From contig JAHYIO010000023.1 of NCBI GenBank assembly GCA_020543525.1, forward strand, positions 2,232,001-2,296,000: a stretch of DNA of 64,000 bases, read 5' to 3'. This DNA is from Coriolopsis trogii (lineage: Eukaryota > Basidiomycota > Agaricomycetes > Polyporales > Polyporaceae). Positions 35,432 through 47,959 of this stretch are shown one piece after another. Positions within the stretch are counted from its first letter, which is position 1. Every line of letters starts with the position of its first letter. A program made the position numbers and the translations under genes. A model generated the notes under the pieces. The model was not told the origin of the DNA, did not search any database, and saw only the letters and a program-made list of their open reading frames with translations.

Positions 35432-37337
35432 TCAAAACTCATCTGAGAACGGAGCAAAGTAGGCGCTACGACGTGTGTACTGTTCTCTCAGAGAAGGAAC
35501 AAGTGGAAGGTTGCCATACCGCGCGGTAGTTTGATGGGAGGACGACGAACAAAGTAGGCCGTTGTAGTTGTAGATGACGCATTCTGTACCCGACGTGTTC
35601 GCGAAAGTCGAAAGGAAGCTTGTGTCCAATCGGGTAGGCACAACGAGCGTCGAACCGGCAAGCAGAGTGGTGTTCCAAGTCGGAGGCATCCCATTCCCAT
35701 GTTGGTAACCTTCAGAACCGTTCGAGTACCCGACACTAGAACCGACTGGTGTGGGCGCTGAATACTGCGAGCCCTCGTTGCCACCAATTTCTGATTGTTC
35801 ATACTGAGGACCGTTGATGATCTGGCCGTAAATGCCACTATTAGCAGCGATGGGCATATCGCTTTCACCAGTCAGTGTGGCGGAAGTGACATCTTTGCCC
35901 GAGATGTCTAGTAGCGTATGATTATCTTGCGTTATCGACTAGGTAGTATGAATTTAAAGTAGAGCAGGCTCAAAACGCGTGATAGGTATACCTCCTGCCA
36001 CAAGACATTGTCAAACGTCATCGGTGCTTGATCTTCTTGGGTCACCCACATCTGTTCGGATGATGTTCTTCCGTATGGTTGTTCTGGTGACGAAGGAAAC
36101 GTCCAAAGTGTTAGTGCCGCATACAGTCCTAACTGTTCAAATGTAGAAGGCTCACCCGTCACCGCCACGTCGGTGTGATTGACGAAAGGCCCCGAACTCG
36201 TGTGCGTGGGTCCCTCCACGGTTCCGCAAACTGAACTGGAAGCGCCAACAATGTTCGGTTCCGCGGGAAAGAAAGGGTTCTCGACGTTAGAATGCGCAGC
36301 CAGTAAGTAGTTGTAGCCTAACGACGATTGGTTTTCGAAACTGTGTATCAGCGGTAATTGTGCAGGAATGTCATGCGTGGTAAAGGTCAGAGGAGCGGTG
36401 TTAGTAGGGGAGTATGACTCCGACCCAAATGAAGCGTAGTGGTTCTGCAGGGGCACTGAACCGAATTGGATGTCCTGAGTTCCGTCGTTTGTAGCAGTGA
36501 GATGCTTTGACAGATCTTCCTGCGTCATTGAACCTGTCTGATCACCGTATGAAAAGTCGTGGTCCTGGTGGAACGACGCGGGTTTATGAGAGTGGTGCTG
36601 GGATGTATTCGCAGCTGCCGGAATATGAATTGCGTGAGGAGGTGGAACGGCGTTATCAAAACGGGTCGAAAAGGACATGCCTGACGCAGGAGTGAAAGAA
36701 GCCTCAGCCGGTACGGAAACAGCGGAGTCATAATTTGTTGACGAAAACAATTGGGAGGACTTAGACATAGCAAATTCAGGGCTCTTGTTGATGTGCAGGT
36801 AATGGAGTACTCACGCCGGTTCTAACGTAGGACGTGTTGAGGTCCGAGAGGTATGATGCTGGAGTTGGTGGTTGAATGGACGACATGGGAGAAGACGAGA
36901 CAGAGTAGGAGGAGAAGGTATTGAAATGATGGCAAATCACGTTGCCCAATTTGCAATGAGCACATGGAGTAGACGATGCATCCTGATACGCCTTGATATT
37001 AGATGATATACGATAGAGCGAGAGCACTTACTTGGTGAGGGACGACGTATGGAACCCGTCGATTGTGCCGATGTGAACCGAGAGTTAGCGATGTTTGTGA
37101 AGTCACCGATTCATCCTAGAGAAATTCCGCATAGTGAGTGCAATGAGAACCAGACAAGGGGGTTTCGTACTTGGCGAGTTCCCCTCCCTGTCTCCGACGT
37201 GTCGTTTCCTGACGAAAGACAAGTTACGTTACGTCGTTTGAGATTTGAGCCGACGCACTATCGTTAGGACGAGGATTAGTGGAGGTTTGAGCCTGAGGCA
37301 AGTAGCGGTCGGCGGGGAAAGACATGGAGTTGCCCAT
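35432..37337 (-). CDS. Ser/Thr/Gln-rich protein, possible transcriptional regulator
   Basis: Several exons read through in frame: LGSHRHNRRVPYVVPHQ joined to AYQDASSTPCAHCKLGNVIC (intron about 36982-37033), then SDLNTSYVRTG joined to SPEFAMSKSSQL across a 41-nt intron near 36770-36815, then MTFDNVLWQEV joined to SITQDNHTLLDISG across an intron at about 35938-35990, ending at the stop at 35432. The body is low complexity (Ser, Thr, Gln, Asn, Pro) like many fungal transcription factors. The CxxCxxxxxC motif is suggestive but is not a complete Zn2Cys6 cluster. The 5' end (ATG at 37337 proposed) is uncertain. Confidence 0.5.
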
Positions 37338-39681
37338 AGGAGATGGTAGTAAGAGGCGAAGGTTCCAAATGAAGAGAGCTCGAGGAATATTGGGTAGAAC
37401 TATTCAGTGACTAGCAATACTGAATGTGACGAATAAAAACTGGGTAATTGACGTTACCGAATTTTCGGATCGGATCCAGATCTGCTCGGCTTTAGCCTGG
37501 TGTTCGTAACGCGTGGCACGCGTCTAGAAGGAATATTCGCATCACCTGACCGCGTTTGCCTCGCGCAGTAGCAGAATAGAGAATCGCGTGCGCTGTCAGA
37601 TGTGCTGGACCTGCTTTGATTCCGCTTTCATTCTTCATCCTTTCAACAACATACTCGAAGGCAGAGCTTCCGTTAGCAATCTTGAGTTTGTTTAGTATGC
37701 AAGGTCAGTTCACACGAATTGTTGAGTTATCATGACGTTACAGTGAATCAGTGCTGAGGTGCACGGATTGTGGTAAGCGTGGGGTCGAGTTACGAATATT
37801 GCATAGTCAGATGGTGGTACGAAGAAGTCACGAGAAGCGTAGATCGCAATGACCAAAGAGAAAGTGGTAGAGCAATATCATATAGTACGTTGGTAGGATT
37901 AGAGAAACAAAACGGTATAGTTTGTGAGTTTGCACGTACTGCTGTCTGTCCCGTCTTCGGCGAATAATATAGGTGCGAAACACAGACCAGATCCAGGCGG
38001 TAGGGAGTGTGCGCATGGCGCGTTCAGCATGTCGTGGGGCGTAAGACCCGGACCAGTTTGGCTGGCTATCAGCTGTACCGGTTCGGAAAGACCTCACTAT
38101 GCGGTCAAGTAGCAAATTGTAAAAGAGAGGAAATAATGCCGGGAAGTCGATACGGATAGATACGGATAATCGATCTTACTCACAAGTCGGACAATCTGTT
38201 GGAAGGTGCAGATTCTTCCAAGCGATGTCGATGCTTCCGCTAGAAGTTCCGGACAGGTCGTCTTGCGCAAACGAGAAGAAGCGCTATCGTTTGCGACCGT
38301 AGGAAGAATTCTGTGAGAGGCCGACTTGGTGGCGATGGGAATGAGCGACACTGAGGACCGAACAGATGTTCAAATGTGCCAACGTGCCAAACATTGTTTC
38401 TGCTTCTGGGAGGGAATGATAGATCCGTAAACCTTAAGAACTGTATACAGAAATTGCCATGTGCCGACCACACCATGCAAACCTTATCGAAGGATGGAAT
38501 GAATGGAGATCCACCGTCGAGAAGTTTCTAGTATTGATGAGTTAGTGTCGTGATTGGCTCGGCTTGGCCTCGCAACCACCGGCTTCGTGAGCCAGGTCAG
38601 GTGCCATGCTCGAGAGCCCAGTTGGCTTTGGCTTGAGCCGTGGCCTGCGACCGCCGGATATTCGAGGGAAGGCGTCTAATGAGCTATGGGGACGGTGTAA
38701 GGCCGTGTAATCAGGTCTATAAGACTTAATCGGATCAGTAACAATACGTGGGCAAAGCGACTTAGAAGACGAACACTTGTGGCCATTATCAGACCAGCAG
38801 AACCGCCTCCCCCGCACTTCTCTTCGGGCGTTTCCTAACCCGTTGCTCGGCGGCCTGGCTCATGGCCTCGACTAGGTCAGGCCATCGAGCCAGCCAAAGC
38901 CGATGATGTTGGTTCGGCCTGGCCTGGCTCTACTTGCTTCATTGGTTTGCCCCGTGTTGAGCACAACACTAGATCATCATCAACGAGATGATGACCAACT
39001 CCCGGATGTTAGACAGACTTAGAATGACAAGCTTTGAGAGACGCAATTACGGGACTTAGCAAATGTGCTTGGCCCTTTTTGATAATGGAGCGACTTCGTG
39101 GTACTTCTATGACCATGTTGCTTCTGTACTATTCGGACGCAGATTGTCTAGTAACCGAAGATCCTGGAGCGGTCATTGAATGTATCCGATGAAGCTTTGA
39201 AAGTTGACGTTGAAGAGAACGAGGAACGTACTGATGTAGGGACGTAGAGACCAAGGAGAGGAGGCGTATGTCCAGAGGTATATCAATTCCACGCGTCCCC
39301 AGGGCTCTAGACATCGAGCAGCACTTCCATTCATATGTGTTTCCTCTGCAATGGTTGGTGAGTCACCAGATGCTCGTAGAGTGTCAGAGCTGTACTATTC
39401 ATCTAATTGCTTTCGATAGAGAAGACTTAGTTGTCTATTGGTTACCAGGCGTGCTTTGAGCATCAGTCTAGTGTTCAGTGATCGAATCCGAGTCTGGGCA
39501 TTTTGGACATCTCCTTTAATTAGGCCGATTCCATTGTTTTTACTATAGTTCCTCGCGTCAGGTACTGAATGTAAAGCATGGAAGGTGCTAAGCAGACCAG
39601 AAGAGACAGAGTACTTGAGTTCACATAGGAGATTCCTCAGTAATGTATAGCTATCGTAACAAGATATCCACGACAAATGAA
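37338..39681. other. Gene-poor stretch with GC-rich interspersed repeat
   Basis: Only weak open frames, for example a possible exon at 38160-38350 (-) that lacks an ATG. GC-rich copies of GGCTTTGGCTTGAGCC-type sequence at 38550-38660 recur in inverted orientation at 38820-38935. Confidence 0.4.
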
Positions 39682-40872
39682 TTATAGGGAGTTCGAACGA
39701 GAGCGACGAGTACCTAGGGAAGAATCGTTTTCACGTACACATGACCCAGTACCATTTGATAAGTCGAAGAGGGGGTTGTCTACAACTAGCAAACCTGAAC
39801 TGATGTGTCCCGGGGTCAGAAGTGGTGCAGTAGTCTGGCAATGATTGACACAAGTGAGCACGTTATACAAGCGCCACGCCCCCATGACACTGAATGGCGG
39901 CGCCACCGCGTACGTGTGAGCCATGTAGGGGTCGCCTCCAAGGGGGTCCATGAAAGCGACAAGTGAACCTTTGTCCCCAAAGAAGCGTGATTGGGTAGGA
40001 CAGATATAATAGCTCCGGTAGCAGGCATGGAATGCAGATGGACCGGACAGAGCAGGAGTGGAAGGAATGAGATCCGTCCATGCAGAGGGTTCGTCAGCGA
40101 ACGAGAATCCAGCGTCCAACATGGTCTCCATCGTCAAATCGTCTTCTTCTTTTGAGCATTCCGCGGAAACGTAGGAGAGCAGAGCGCGAAAGTTGAGAGT
40201 GAGAAGAGGGTATCCACACGCAAATGCGTACTTCATGACGACGTTGATCAGTCCGGTGTTCCAGAGACGTCCGATCGCTGAGATCGCACCGAAATATGTG
40301 TCGTATAGATAGATATAGAGATCGTCGCCGACCTTGAATACGATCGTGTTCTTGACCTGGCGAACATGGCTGTGCTTCGTATCGCTTTCCTGCCATCCCA
40401 CGAATTCGACGACCTGTGTCACTTCAGGGTCGTACATGAGATACGAAAGAAGGGGAAGGAGATTGCTGAGGCCACCGAAGACTTCGAGACGTGTCGCCTT
40501 GAATCGGTCGTTACGCAAGATGAACTCCAGCGCTGCTTCTCCACTGATGACGGCGCGACACACGGTGACGAGGGATAGAAATGCGGCAGCGGAGGGCAAA
40601 AATCGATGGACGATCTCGTCAAGAGATGTGCTGAACTCTTGTCTGGCAGAGACATAAGCCGCCTTGCAGGTTCTCCGCCAATTCAAGAGCGAGAGCATAT
40701 CCAGCTTCGCAGCAAATACAGCCCCTATCACGACATCCGTTCTAATGAAGATGTAATTGAACGATAGTGGTCCAGTAAAGAGTTGTAGCACTTACAAGAC
40801 ACGGGCCTTGTCTAACGACCCATCCTGAGAGCGTAAGCTTCGGTCGTCAGAGACAAAAACGAGAGGAGTCAT
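39682..40872 (-). CDS. F-box-like protein
   Basis: Exon 1 is 40796-40872 and exon 2 is 39682-40741; they join in frame (phase 2) across a 54-nt intron to 378 aa. The N terminus after MTPLVFVSDDRSLRSQDG has TDVVIGAVFAAKLDMLSLLN followed by WRRTCKAAYVSAR, the pattern of the F-box helix set seen in many Agaricomycete F-box proteins. Next come AVISGEAALEFILRNDRF and GGLSNLLPLL, also typical of that expanded family. Such proteins recruit substrates to SCF ubiquitin ligases through Skp1 (family knowledge); the target is unknown. The C terminus is basic (GTRRSRSNSL). Confidence 0.65.
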
Positions 40873-41422
40873 AGGAGCTGAATTTGCGTTTGAGCACCAA
40901 ACAGCGACTGAATATAGTACTCATACCTTCGTCTGACTCCATAAGTTGTTGGTACTGCGGGATTTGCCAAGAAGGTGGGGGAAGTTCGTACGAAGATAAG
41001 AGAGCCACGGTAGGTCGAAAAAGTGAGTACTGGGCCCCAAGGATGAACAGCTGTGGTTGACGGGTGTCGTACTGGGATCCGGGACTATATGGCGGTCACT
41101 GTCCTTCTAGAGTAGCGGATGCATTCGGGGGATGGTCGAACGCTAGACACTCAGTATCCCACGGAGTCAAGCAGTAGCCGGGCACTCAGTTGTTTTGAAA
41201 GCCGTACGTGGGTAACATCCTACGATATAATTAGCACACCAGGTCCAGATTATACTGGGATCAAGAGCTTCGCTCCGAATAACTTTAAGTTACTGTTGAA
41301 CAGTTATCAATATCTACAGGTTACGACTGTTATGATGGTCATGCTACCTTACACATCATGACTATCACAGCATGTTCTCAACACTAGAAACCCACATATA
41401 TGAGCATACGAAAGGCAAGGGG
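40873..41422. other. Intergenic stretch
   Basis: Region between divergently transcribed F-box and kinase genes. No gene seen; a short plus-strand frame at 41119-41361 has no support. Confidence 0.4.
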
Positions 41423-42759
41423 ATGTGCAGAGAACTTGCGAATGGAACAACGTTGTAAGTCCTCGTTCCGTGAACTCATGTCTTCTAGTATTGATTGAGG
41501 GTGCCCGCTTGGATATCAGATGAGATTAGCCATATTGTCGGTGTCGGTCGTACGGGGGTCACGTACGAAGCATTCGACCGCAGGTCTAGGTGTCGGGTCG
41601 CTGTGAAGAGATTCGCACCGAGATGCTCTGATCGACATGATTGGGCGCGCGAGTTGGAAGTATACCGACGTATCGCTGACATTAGTGATGAAAAATCGCG
41701 AAGGTGAGTATAGTCTGGCTATCCCATGGACCAATACAGAAGAGTTGACATACCGAAGCGTTTTTCTCAAAGTCCTGTGGGCAGAGCATGCAAATAACAT
41801 GGGATATATCGTGCTTCCATGCATGGACATGACTCTGAGGGACGCCGTCATGGTCGCAAAGATACATCCTTTACCGCGTAACCAGGTCAAAGACATCTTC
41901 ACACAAATTGCACAAGGACTTCGATGTGAGTGCGATGTATACTAGAGTCAGAAGGGCGGAGAACGCGACTCACTATTCTGATAGATCTACATCATATCGG
42001 GATTATCCATACTGACGTTCGAGGAGACAATATCATGCTGAAATCTGGTATCGTGCGCGATCATAGAGAGGGCGATGAAACTGAGAGCAAGGTGAATTCC
42101 CAGCACTCCTCACCATTCACGCTCATTGTACCTGACAGCAATGTGAGCAACTCGTCAACACCAATATCTGCATCATCGACTTCAGTGATTCGGTCGAAGT
42201 CACGACCTCAAATCATGCTATGATCGGTGCAAACGAATATCGTGCACCCGAAGTTAGTTTAGGTGAATATCGATTGGACCAGTGTTAACCACGTACTGAT
42301 AGTATGTGTCAGGGTGGCAATGGGGCACGGCTGTGGACGCGTTCGGACTAGGATGTGTGCTTGCGGAGCTATGGATTGGTACTGCTCTGTTTCCCTATAC
42401 ACACAGTGTCAATGAGCGGTTCGCAGCTCTGGAAAGTATCCTTGGCCCTATCCCCCAGACGTTGGCTGCGAAACCGTCGAGACATGCAAAGCCGCTTTTT
42501 GTTACAAACAGCACCCCACCGAAGGTCTTTCTCCCTCGCCGGGACATGAAAGCCATGTTGAGGAGTAAAGCTATAAAGAGACTACCAAAGCTCAGTGTAA
42601 GTCAGCGCGCGCAAATTCGAACTCGAAGCTGGTAACTAACCGAGCAATGCCAAGGACATGGTGCAGGACAGTCGCATACTCTCGCTCTGTGCTTCGCTCA
42701 TGCGACTGGATCCAGATACGAGGATGTCAGTTGAAGATGCGTTGAATGAGAGTGTATGA
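41423..42759 (+). CDS. Divergent CMGC-type (SRPK/CLK-like) protein kinase
   Basis: Seven exons join in frame to 340 aa: 41423-41454, 41500-41703, 41759-41925, 41985-42091, 42139-42262, 42313-42596, 42655-42759. Kinase landmarks: Gly loop VGVGRTGVTYEAF, VAIK-type lysine in CRVAVKRFA, catalytic loop HTDVRGDN, DFG position DFSDSVE, activation segment GANEYRAPE, helix F DAFGLGCVLAELWIGTALFP, C-lobe LMRLDPDTRMSVEDAL. HTD instead of HRD is normal in SRPK/LAMMER kinases. Here the loop Lys is also Arg, and DFG has become DFS, so activity may be weak or absent. The protein is short, with little beyond the kinase fold. The last intron has a CTAAC branch site. Confidence 0.8.
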
Positions 42760-42892
42760 TGCGTAACTGTTGCGTATTGCGTATAGATCACGTGAGGGCT
42801 ACTTGCGCGATCTCGGACCAGGAAGACTTTAGAACGAGTATTCAATACATTCATCCAAATACAGATCACACTATACGGATTACACACATAAA

Positions 42893-43507
42893 CTAGATAG
42901 CATTCTTGTACGTCGTAGCAGATACGTGTGGTAAGAGCGCGTAGAGTAAGCGCGCACTGGACAGTGCGCGCTCAATCTACGTGCTCTTACCACATGAAGG
43001 TGGGTGGGGCGAGGTATCCAGATGCGGAGATGTGTCTGTGAATGCTTCAGTATGTTTTTCGAGTAGAAATGATGGACATACTCGAAGATAGGTGGCAGAG
43101 CAAGGACCTTGTCTTCATCCGCCATACTGACAAAGGCGGTACCAGACCGGCGTAGGATGATAGCCTGCCCCTTCCAAAAGAAGCCCTGGCCGGAGGGCGG
43201 GAGGTTGTCGGTCGTGACCAGAAAAACGCGGTATTGTCTGTCACCATTTTGCACGTCAATCTTGCGCACAGTACGCCCTCGAATGGTGAAAAGGGAGTGC
43301 ACCATCGGCTTATCCGTCGCAAACGGAAGTGCGATGGATGGGCGGATGGTGCACCTCCTTGGTGCGGGGTCGACTTCGTCTGTGATGAAGAATACCTGAA
43401 CGTTGTAACAAAGGGCCTAATGGAGTGAATAGTAGGTGATCAAAGATGAATATGAGTGAGAAGTGTTGAGAGTGAGCGCTTACAAACGTGACTGGCAAAA
43501 GGGACAT
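42893..43507 (-). CDS. Small hypothetical protein
   Basis: Exons 43484-43507 and 42991-43395 join in frame. An optional last intron at 42905-42990 leads to a 12-nt final exon (42893-42904), giving 146 aa in total. Without that splice the frame reads on to a stop near 42880. The protein begins MSLLPVTFVFFITDEVDP and contains QYRVFLVTTDNLPPSGQG and RRSGTAFVSMADEDKVLAL. It resembles small single-domain Agaricomycete hypotheticals; no family named. It is convergent with the kinase gene. Confidence 0.55.
42927..42994. repeat. 33-nt-arm inverted repeat (hairpin)
   Basis: Arms 42927-42959 and 42962-42994 pair at about 30 of 33 positions with a 2-nt centre. On the minus strand the hairpin begins with GTAAGAG, the donor of the last intron of the overlapping gene. 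Confidence 0.9.
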
Positions 43508-45099
43508 GGTGGTGGTTGGAGAGAGAGGTGCGTCCGGCTGCGCAGAGCAGGTAGCGCTCTTTATATTCCTACCTCAACAACGTTCAAACTGCTGCGAGGT
43601 CATGATACCATGGCTGCTTGAGACGATACTTCCGCTGGAAAGAAGTTGAGTAGTGAGTACATTCTCAGTTCCAAAGTCAGGATGTGGGCGGTCGACCAAT
43701 CAGTGCTGCAACAAGTTACCCCTGCGATCCAGTCAAAAGATCATTATGGGGAGTAAAAAATAGCACGTTTGTCAACGGATGAACGGACAGGGATGGGATG
43801 AGGCGAAGAGGAAGTGATGTGTGTTGCGCAGAAATCCGACAGCTTGCTTTACAGTAAAGCCGCGAGGCGAGGTGAGTTGTGCAACTCGGATCAACTCGTT
43901 AGATCGAGTTCGATCGATGCGAGTTGCGAGTTGGCTCGCACATTGGTTCCCCAAGAGCTCTCTCGCTGATTCTGCCATCGACCAATTCCGTCATGGGCGC
44001 CAACTCGGAAGGAGGGCACTCAAAGGTCCGTGCTTCGACCAATCAGAAGCCATGATCACCCACGGCGAGTCGCACCACGAGTTGCGAGTCGCTCGCCTCG
44101 CTCCACTCGCCCCACCGAGAGAGAGAGAAGATCTTTATATTTATACTGCGTAAGCAGGCGAACACTTAAGTGCCAATACGCAGTGCCAGTTATCCTCCGG
44201 CATGAGTGGTACATGATGACGATCGGTAAGACGAACGGGATTGGTCAATGCCGCCAAGCGGCGTGGGGGGCGGAGTGTTATCGTTGTCGGGATGGGTCAA
44301 GAGTGTCTGGTCGACTCGCCCCACCGAGTTGCCCAACTCACATCGGAACTCGCGAGTTCAACTCGAACTCGCGGCAACACTAGCTTTACTCGGACTATCT
44401 AGCGCTGAGTTGACGCCATCAGTCGCGTCTCCGTTTGAGTCATCAGTGTGCATCAACTTCATATTGCACCAAGTATACCTCTCTATCAGCTATATGTGCG
44501 TAGAGGGCGAAGCAGCCAGCGTAGCAGAGTCTCTCCTCACGCGAACCAGACTCATCCCTTCCTCAGTTCTCACCGAGGGATCCGCTCTGTCTTCTCGATA
44601 AACTACGGAAGCTCTACGAGCAGAGATTAAGAGGCGAGAGAGCGCGTCGAGTGCGCGATTTCCTATGCGCGCACAAAGGAGCAGCCGCCCGCCCGCGCGT
44701 TGTCTGAACTCGACTTGTGAAGCGCCCTCCGTGTTGAGCACCCCTAATATATCGGAGACATGAGTCTCAGAGTGGGACGTCACTATCCAACAATAGCCTC
44801 TTCCCTACAGTCAACTGCAAGTGTCGTGAGTGTCGTAGCATGGGCATCCAGGTGGGTAAACAGTTTCTTAGTAGTCTCCCTCGCGATGCGAACACCTGTC
44901 GAAGCACAGAGCCACTAGCGCTTGGAAACTGCTTGTGCACTCTAATCCCTGACTCCTACAGAGTCTACCTACAACTTGCTTTCTCGTTTGCATCTGCTTC
45001 CTTCACATAGAAAATCTGTACTCTGACGAGGCGTCTCTCATTTTCGCTCCGTGTAACTCAAGACAATCAAGGCTCTGCGTCACTCCATCAACATCTTCC
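43508..45099. other. Intergenic stretch with CGAGTT/ACTCG-rich satellite
   Basis: No gene supported. Sequence at 43850-44130 and 44300-44385 is dense in GAGTT, AACTC and ACTCG words; related sequence recurs at 46795-46885. Confidence 0.45.
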
Positions 45100-46305
45100 A
45101 TGTCACGTCCAGAGTTCCAAGCTTCGACATCGTGCAACCGGTCGAACACTTTGACCTCCGTTCTCAACGGCCCCGTGCCAATCCAAGTCTTGAATTCCGC
45201 GCCCCCGCTCCAGATGGGCGACTCGCGCACGCTGACGGCGTGGGCGAACGAGCCGGTGGCGACGACAGTGAAGCTGAATCATCAACACTGGCCGGGCGTC
45301 GCAGAGGGAGACTTGATATGCATCACGTCCTAGAAACCGGAGCACGAGCCTGGATTCTTGTTTGTCGCACTTGCGGAGGACATTGGGCTGAAGCACCAGC
45401 TGCAGGTGAGTGCGTGAACCCTTTCTTCTGTGCGTCCGCGAAGAGTTCGTGGGCGGAGAGGTTGATGGGGGAGGCGTAGATCTCGCTTCCGAGGCGTGTG
45501 CTAGAGAAGTTTGCGTTGCGGAGCAACAGCAAGGTGAAGTTGACGAGGGTGCCTGCTCTCCGTCTTGGGCACCGCTGTGAAGCTAATATCCCATTGGCGT
45601 TGCGAAAGGTAGAGAAGAACGAGTTCAGCGCGGATTATGTTGAGTTTGTCTTCCAAGACCAGTATCTGGGACGAAATGGTATGTAGCAGCCTGGTCGGGC
45701 AGTGCTGTACGTCAAAGAGTAAGTATTGATCATTCGCGTCATTGCGGCGAAGGTGCATAATATCTACAAGGACGAGAAGAGGGCGAGTGCCTGTCTGTAC
45801 AACTATATATGTCTGCTGACGCGGCATCAGATGTCTGCAGGGTATGTTTCCCCCGCAACAACAATGGTCTACTGATCGCTTTCTGCGAGTGTAGCGATAT
45901 TCATCCAAGTGTGTCGCGAGCTATGGGAGTTCGTTGGGGATGGGGAGCGTTACAATTGGAGAATTATGCACTCGCTCTTGCCTGCACTGTTCGACAGATG
46001 GAGGGAGATGGATACCAACCACATTTTCACTATTGTTTTCGTCTCCCACTTCTACTACGATTCTTCTGCAGTGACTACGCTGCCTGCTCTCTTCGGCATG
46101 ACGAGAACGGCTGATGGTATATAGACTTCTTCGAGGTGATCACTGCTTGGTCGTCCTATATGATGGGAAGCTGAAACTCGTCGCTCTCAAAGACTCGTTC
46201 TGGGCATTTCAGCAAGATATCCTCCTTGCACATCACTACCATCGCTCCTCTACGTCCACTGATGGGCGAGGCGTGGATGACGTCGTCCGGCTAGTACTGG
46301 CATGA
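45100..46305 (+). pseudogene. Iml1/DEPDC5 N-terminal pseudogene
   Basis: Consecutive fragments match the N-terminal third of fungal Iml1 (GATOR1/SEACIT subunit controlling TORC1): RSNTLTSVLNGP, HQHWPGVAEGDLICI, EPGFLFVALAEDIGLKHQLQ, an intron at about 45402-45479, ISLPRRVLEKFALRSNSKV, SADYVEFVFQDQYLGRNG, IAAKVHNIYKDEK, IQVCRELWEFVGDGERYNW, HSLLPALFDRWREMDTNHI, LKDSFWAFQQDILLAHHYHR. The frame is broken by a TAG at 45331-45333 and by shifts after 45685. Retained intron-like gaps point to DNA-level duplication rather than retroposition. The rest of Iml1, including its DEP domain, is absent. Confidence 0.78.
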
Positions 46306-47899
46306 GCATGATTTACGGAAAACGCCGAAACAAGTGATCAACGCGTTGCATTGTTCTGTCGGGCCGACGCCCACTGCGTCATATACATGCCAGTGTATGC
46401 TGCATTCTTGGCCTCGGGCACCAAAACGTCTCAGATCTAAGCTCTTTGTTACAAGTTGAGCGCGTAGCGCTGAGACAAGCTACATGTTTCTCAACTCTTG
46501 ATGGGAAAACGCGAGTGAGCTGCGATTAATGTTGTGCTAGGCACGCGTCCCAAACCAACGAAGCGGGCACGCTGGGCCATGGCCTAGGAAGCGGCTGCGG
46601 GGTAGGTGGTTCTGCTGGTCTGATAGTAGTGTCCATCTTGTATGTCGCTTTGCGCGTATGATTACTCATCCGATCGAGTCGCATAGACCTTGCTTGCATG
46701 GTTTTACGCCGTCCCCTTAGCTCATTAATCGCCCTCCCCTATTCTCGACTCTCCGGCAGTCTCAAGACACGGCTCAAGCCCAAGCCAAACGGGAAGTACG
46801 CCGAGTCGAGTCGAGCGAGTCGAGTTGGGTAACTCGTCAAAAGTCGTGATGGCAAGTTGGACGAGTTGAGTTAACTCGCGTTGAGTCCCCCGGCCCATTG
46901 ATCACGTCAGCATCCCAGAGAAATACTGGTCTGTATCACAAAGCCACTTGATGGTCTGGACGAGGCTGTTACTCAGTATGTCTATCAAGGAGGGCAAGAA
47001 GTTACAGCTGTCAGCTCGACTTGGCGCAACACGGCCCGGAACAAAAGCCGAGCCGGAGCTGCAAACTGGCCCGACTCCCGAGGGCTCCGATTGCCGTCAT
47101 CGGTTCTGTGGGTAGACAGACAAACAAGACACGCCCTTGTCACGTGAGCCGAGCCGATCTTTTTTTTTGCGAACAGCTGGCAGGGATTGTTTCTCCCTCT
47201 GTACTGCATCTCTTCACGATGTTATGCTCTCGATCCCTGCACACCAAATATCTAGCTCTCAGGCTACAACATGCATCACATATGATAACTCTCACTACCT
47301 TCTCAATGACACAACACACATCTTCGACACATTTTCAATCACAATCTCGATATACCTCACCCGAGATCTCTTCTTTTCGGCCGCACCAAAAAAAACTCCA
47401 ACATGCATCACATATGACCCTCTCGGTGACTGTAGCAAGGGCAAGCAGTCTTCTAGTGTCAGGGTCAATATTGATCCTTCAAATGGTGCGTTCGATAGAA
47501 GTTATTTGACTGCTCCGCCTTGGCTGATATATCATTCGGCATTATAGTGAGACTTCGGCACGGGGACTCTAAATCTCGACCAGGAACAATTGTACGTCAG
47601 CTTCAGTCTTATCTGCCATAGTTTCTTGCCGAACTTGGTGTTCTATCGGCATCGTGGATGAACGCTCTGCTCTAGAACATACTTCTGGTGGTTTGCACTA
47701 TATGATAACAAGATACATGTTAGTATCTAAATTCTTTGGGTAAGTAATGCCTCAAATTCAACAATGCAATCTATAGCTAACAGCTCTAAAGCTTAGGATT
47801 TTCGGTTCTTCTGCTCTCAAAGCTCCTTATTGATATAAAAAGCTCCAAACGTAAATCGAAGCCTTCTTATGACATTAAAGTGATGCTATTTAGGATTTC
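46306..47899. other. Gene-poor stretch
   Basis: No gene supported. A CGAGT-rich block lies at 46795-46885. An 18-nt word AACATGCATCACATATGA occurs at about 47268 and 47399. 47560-47940 is AT-rich. Confidence 0.4.
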
Positions 47900-47959
47900 C
47901 CATGTTCTTCACACTCGTTTATAGTGAAGTCTTTTTGTAAATTTAGATTGGTGCCCAAC

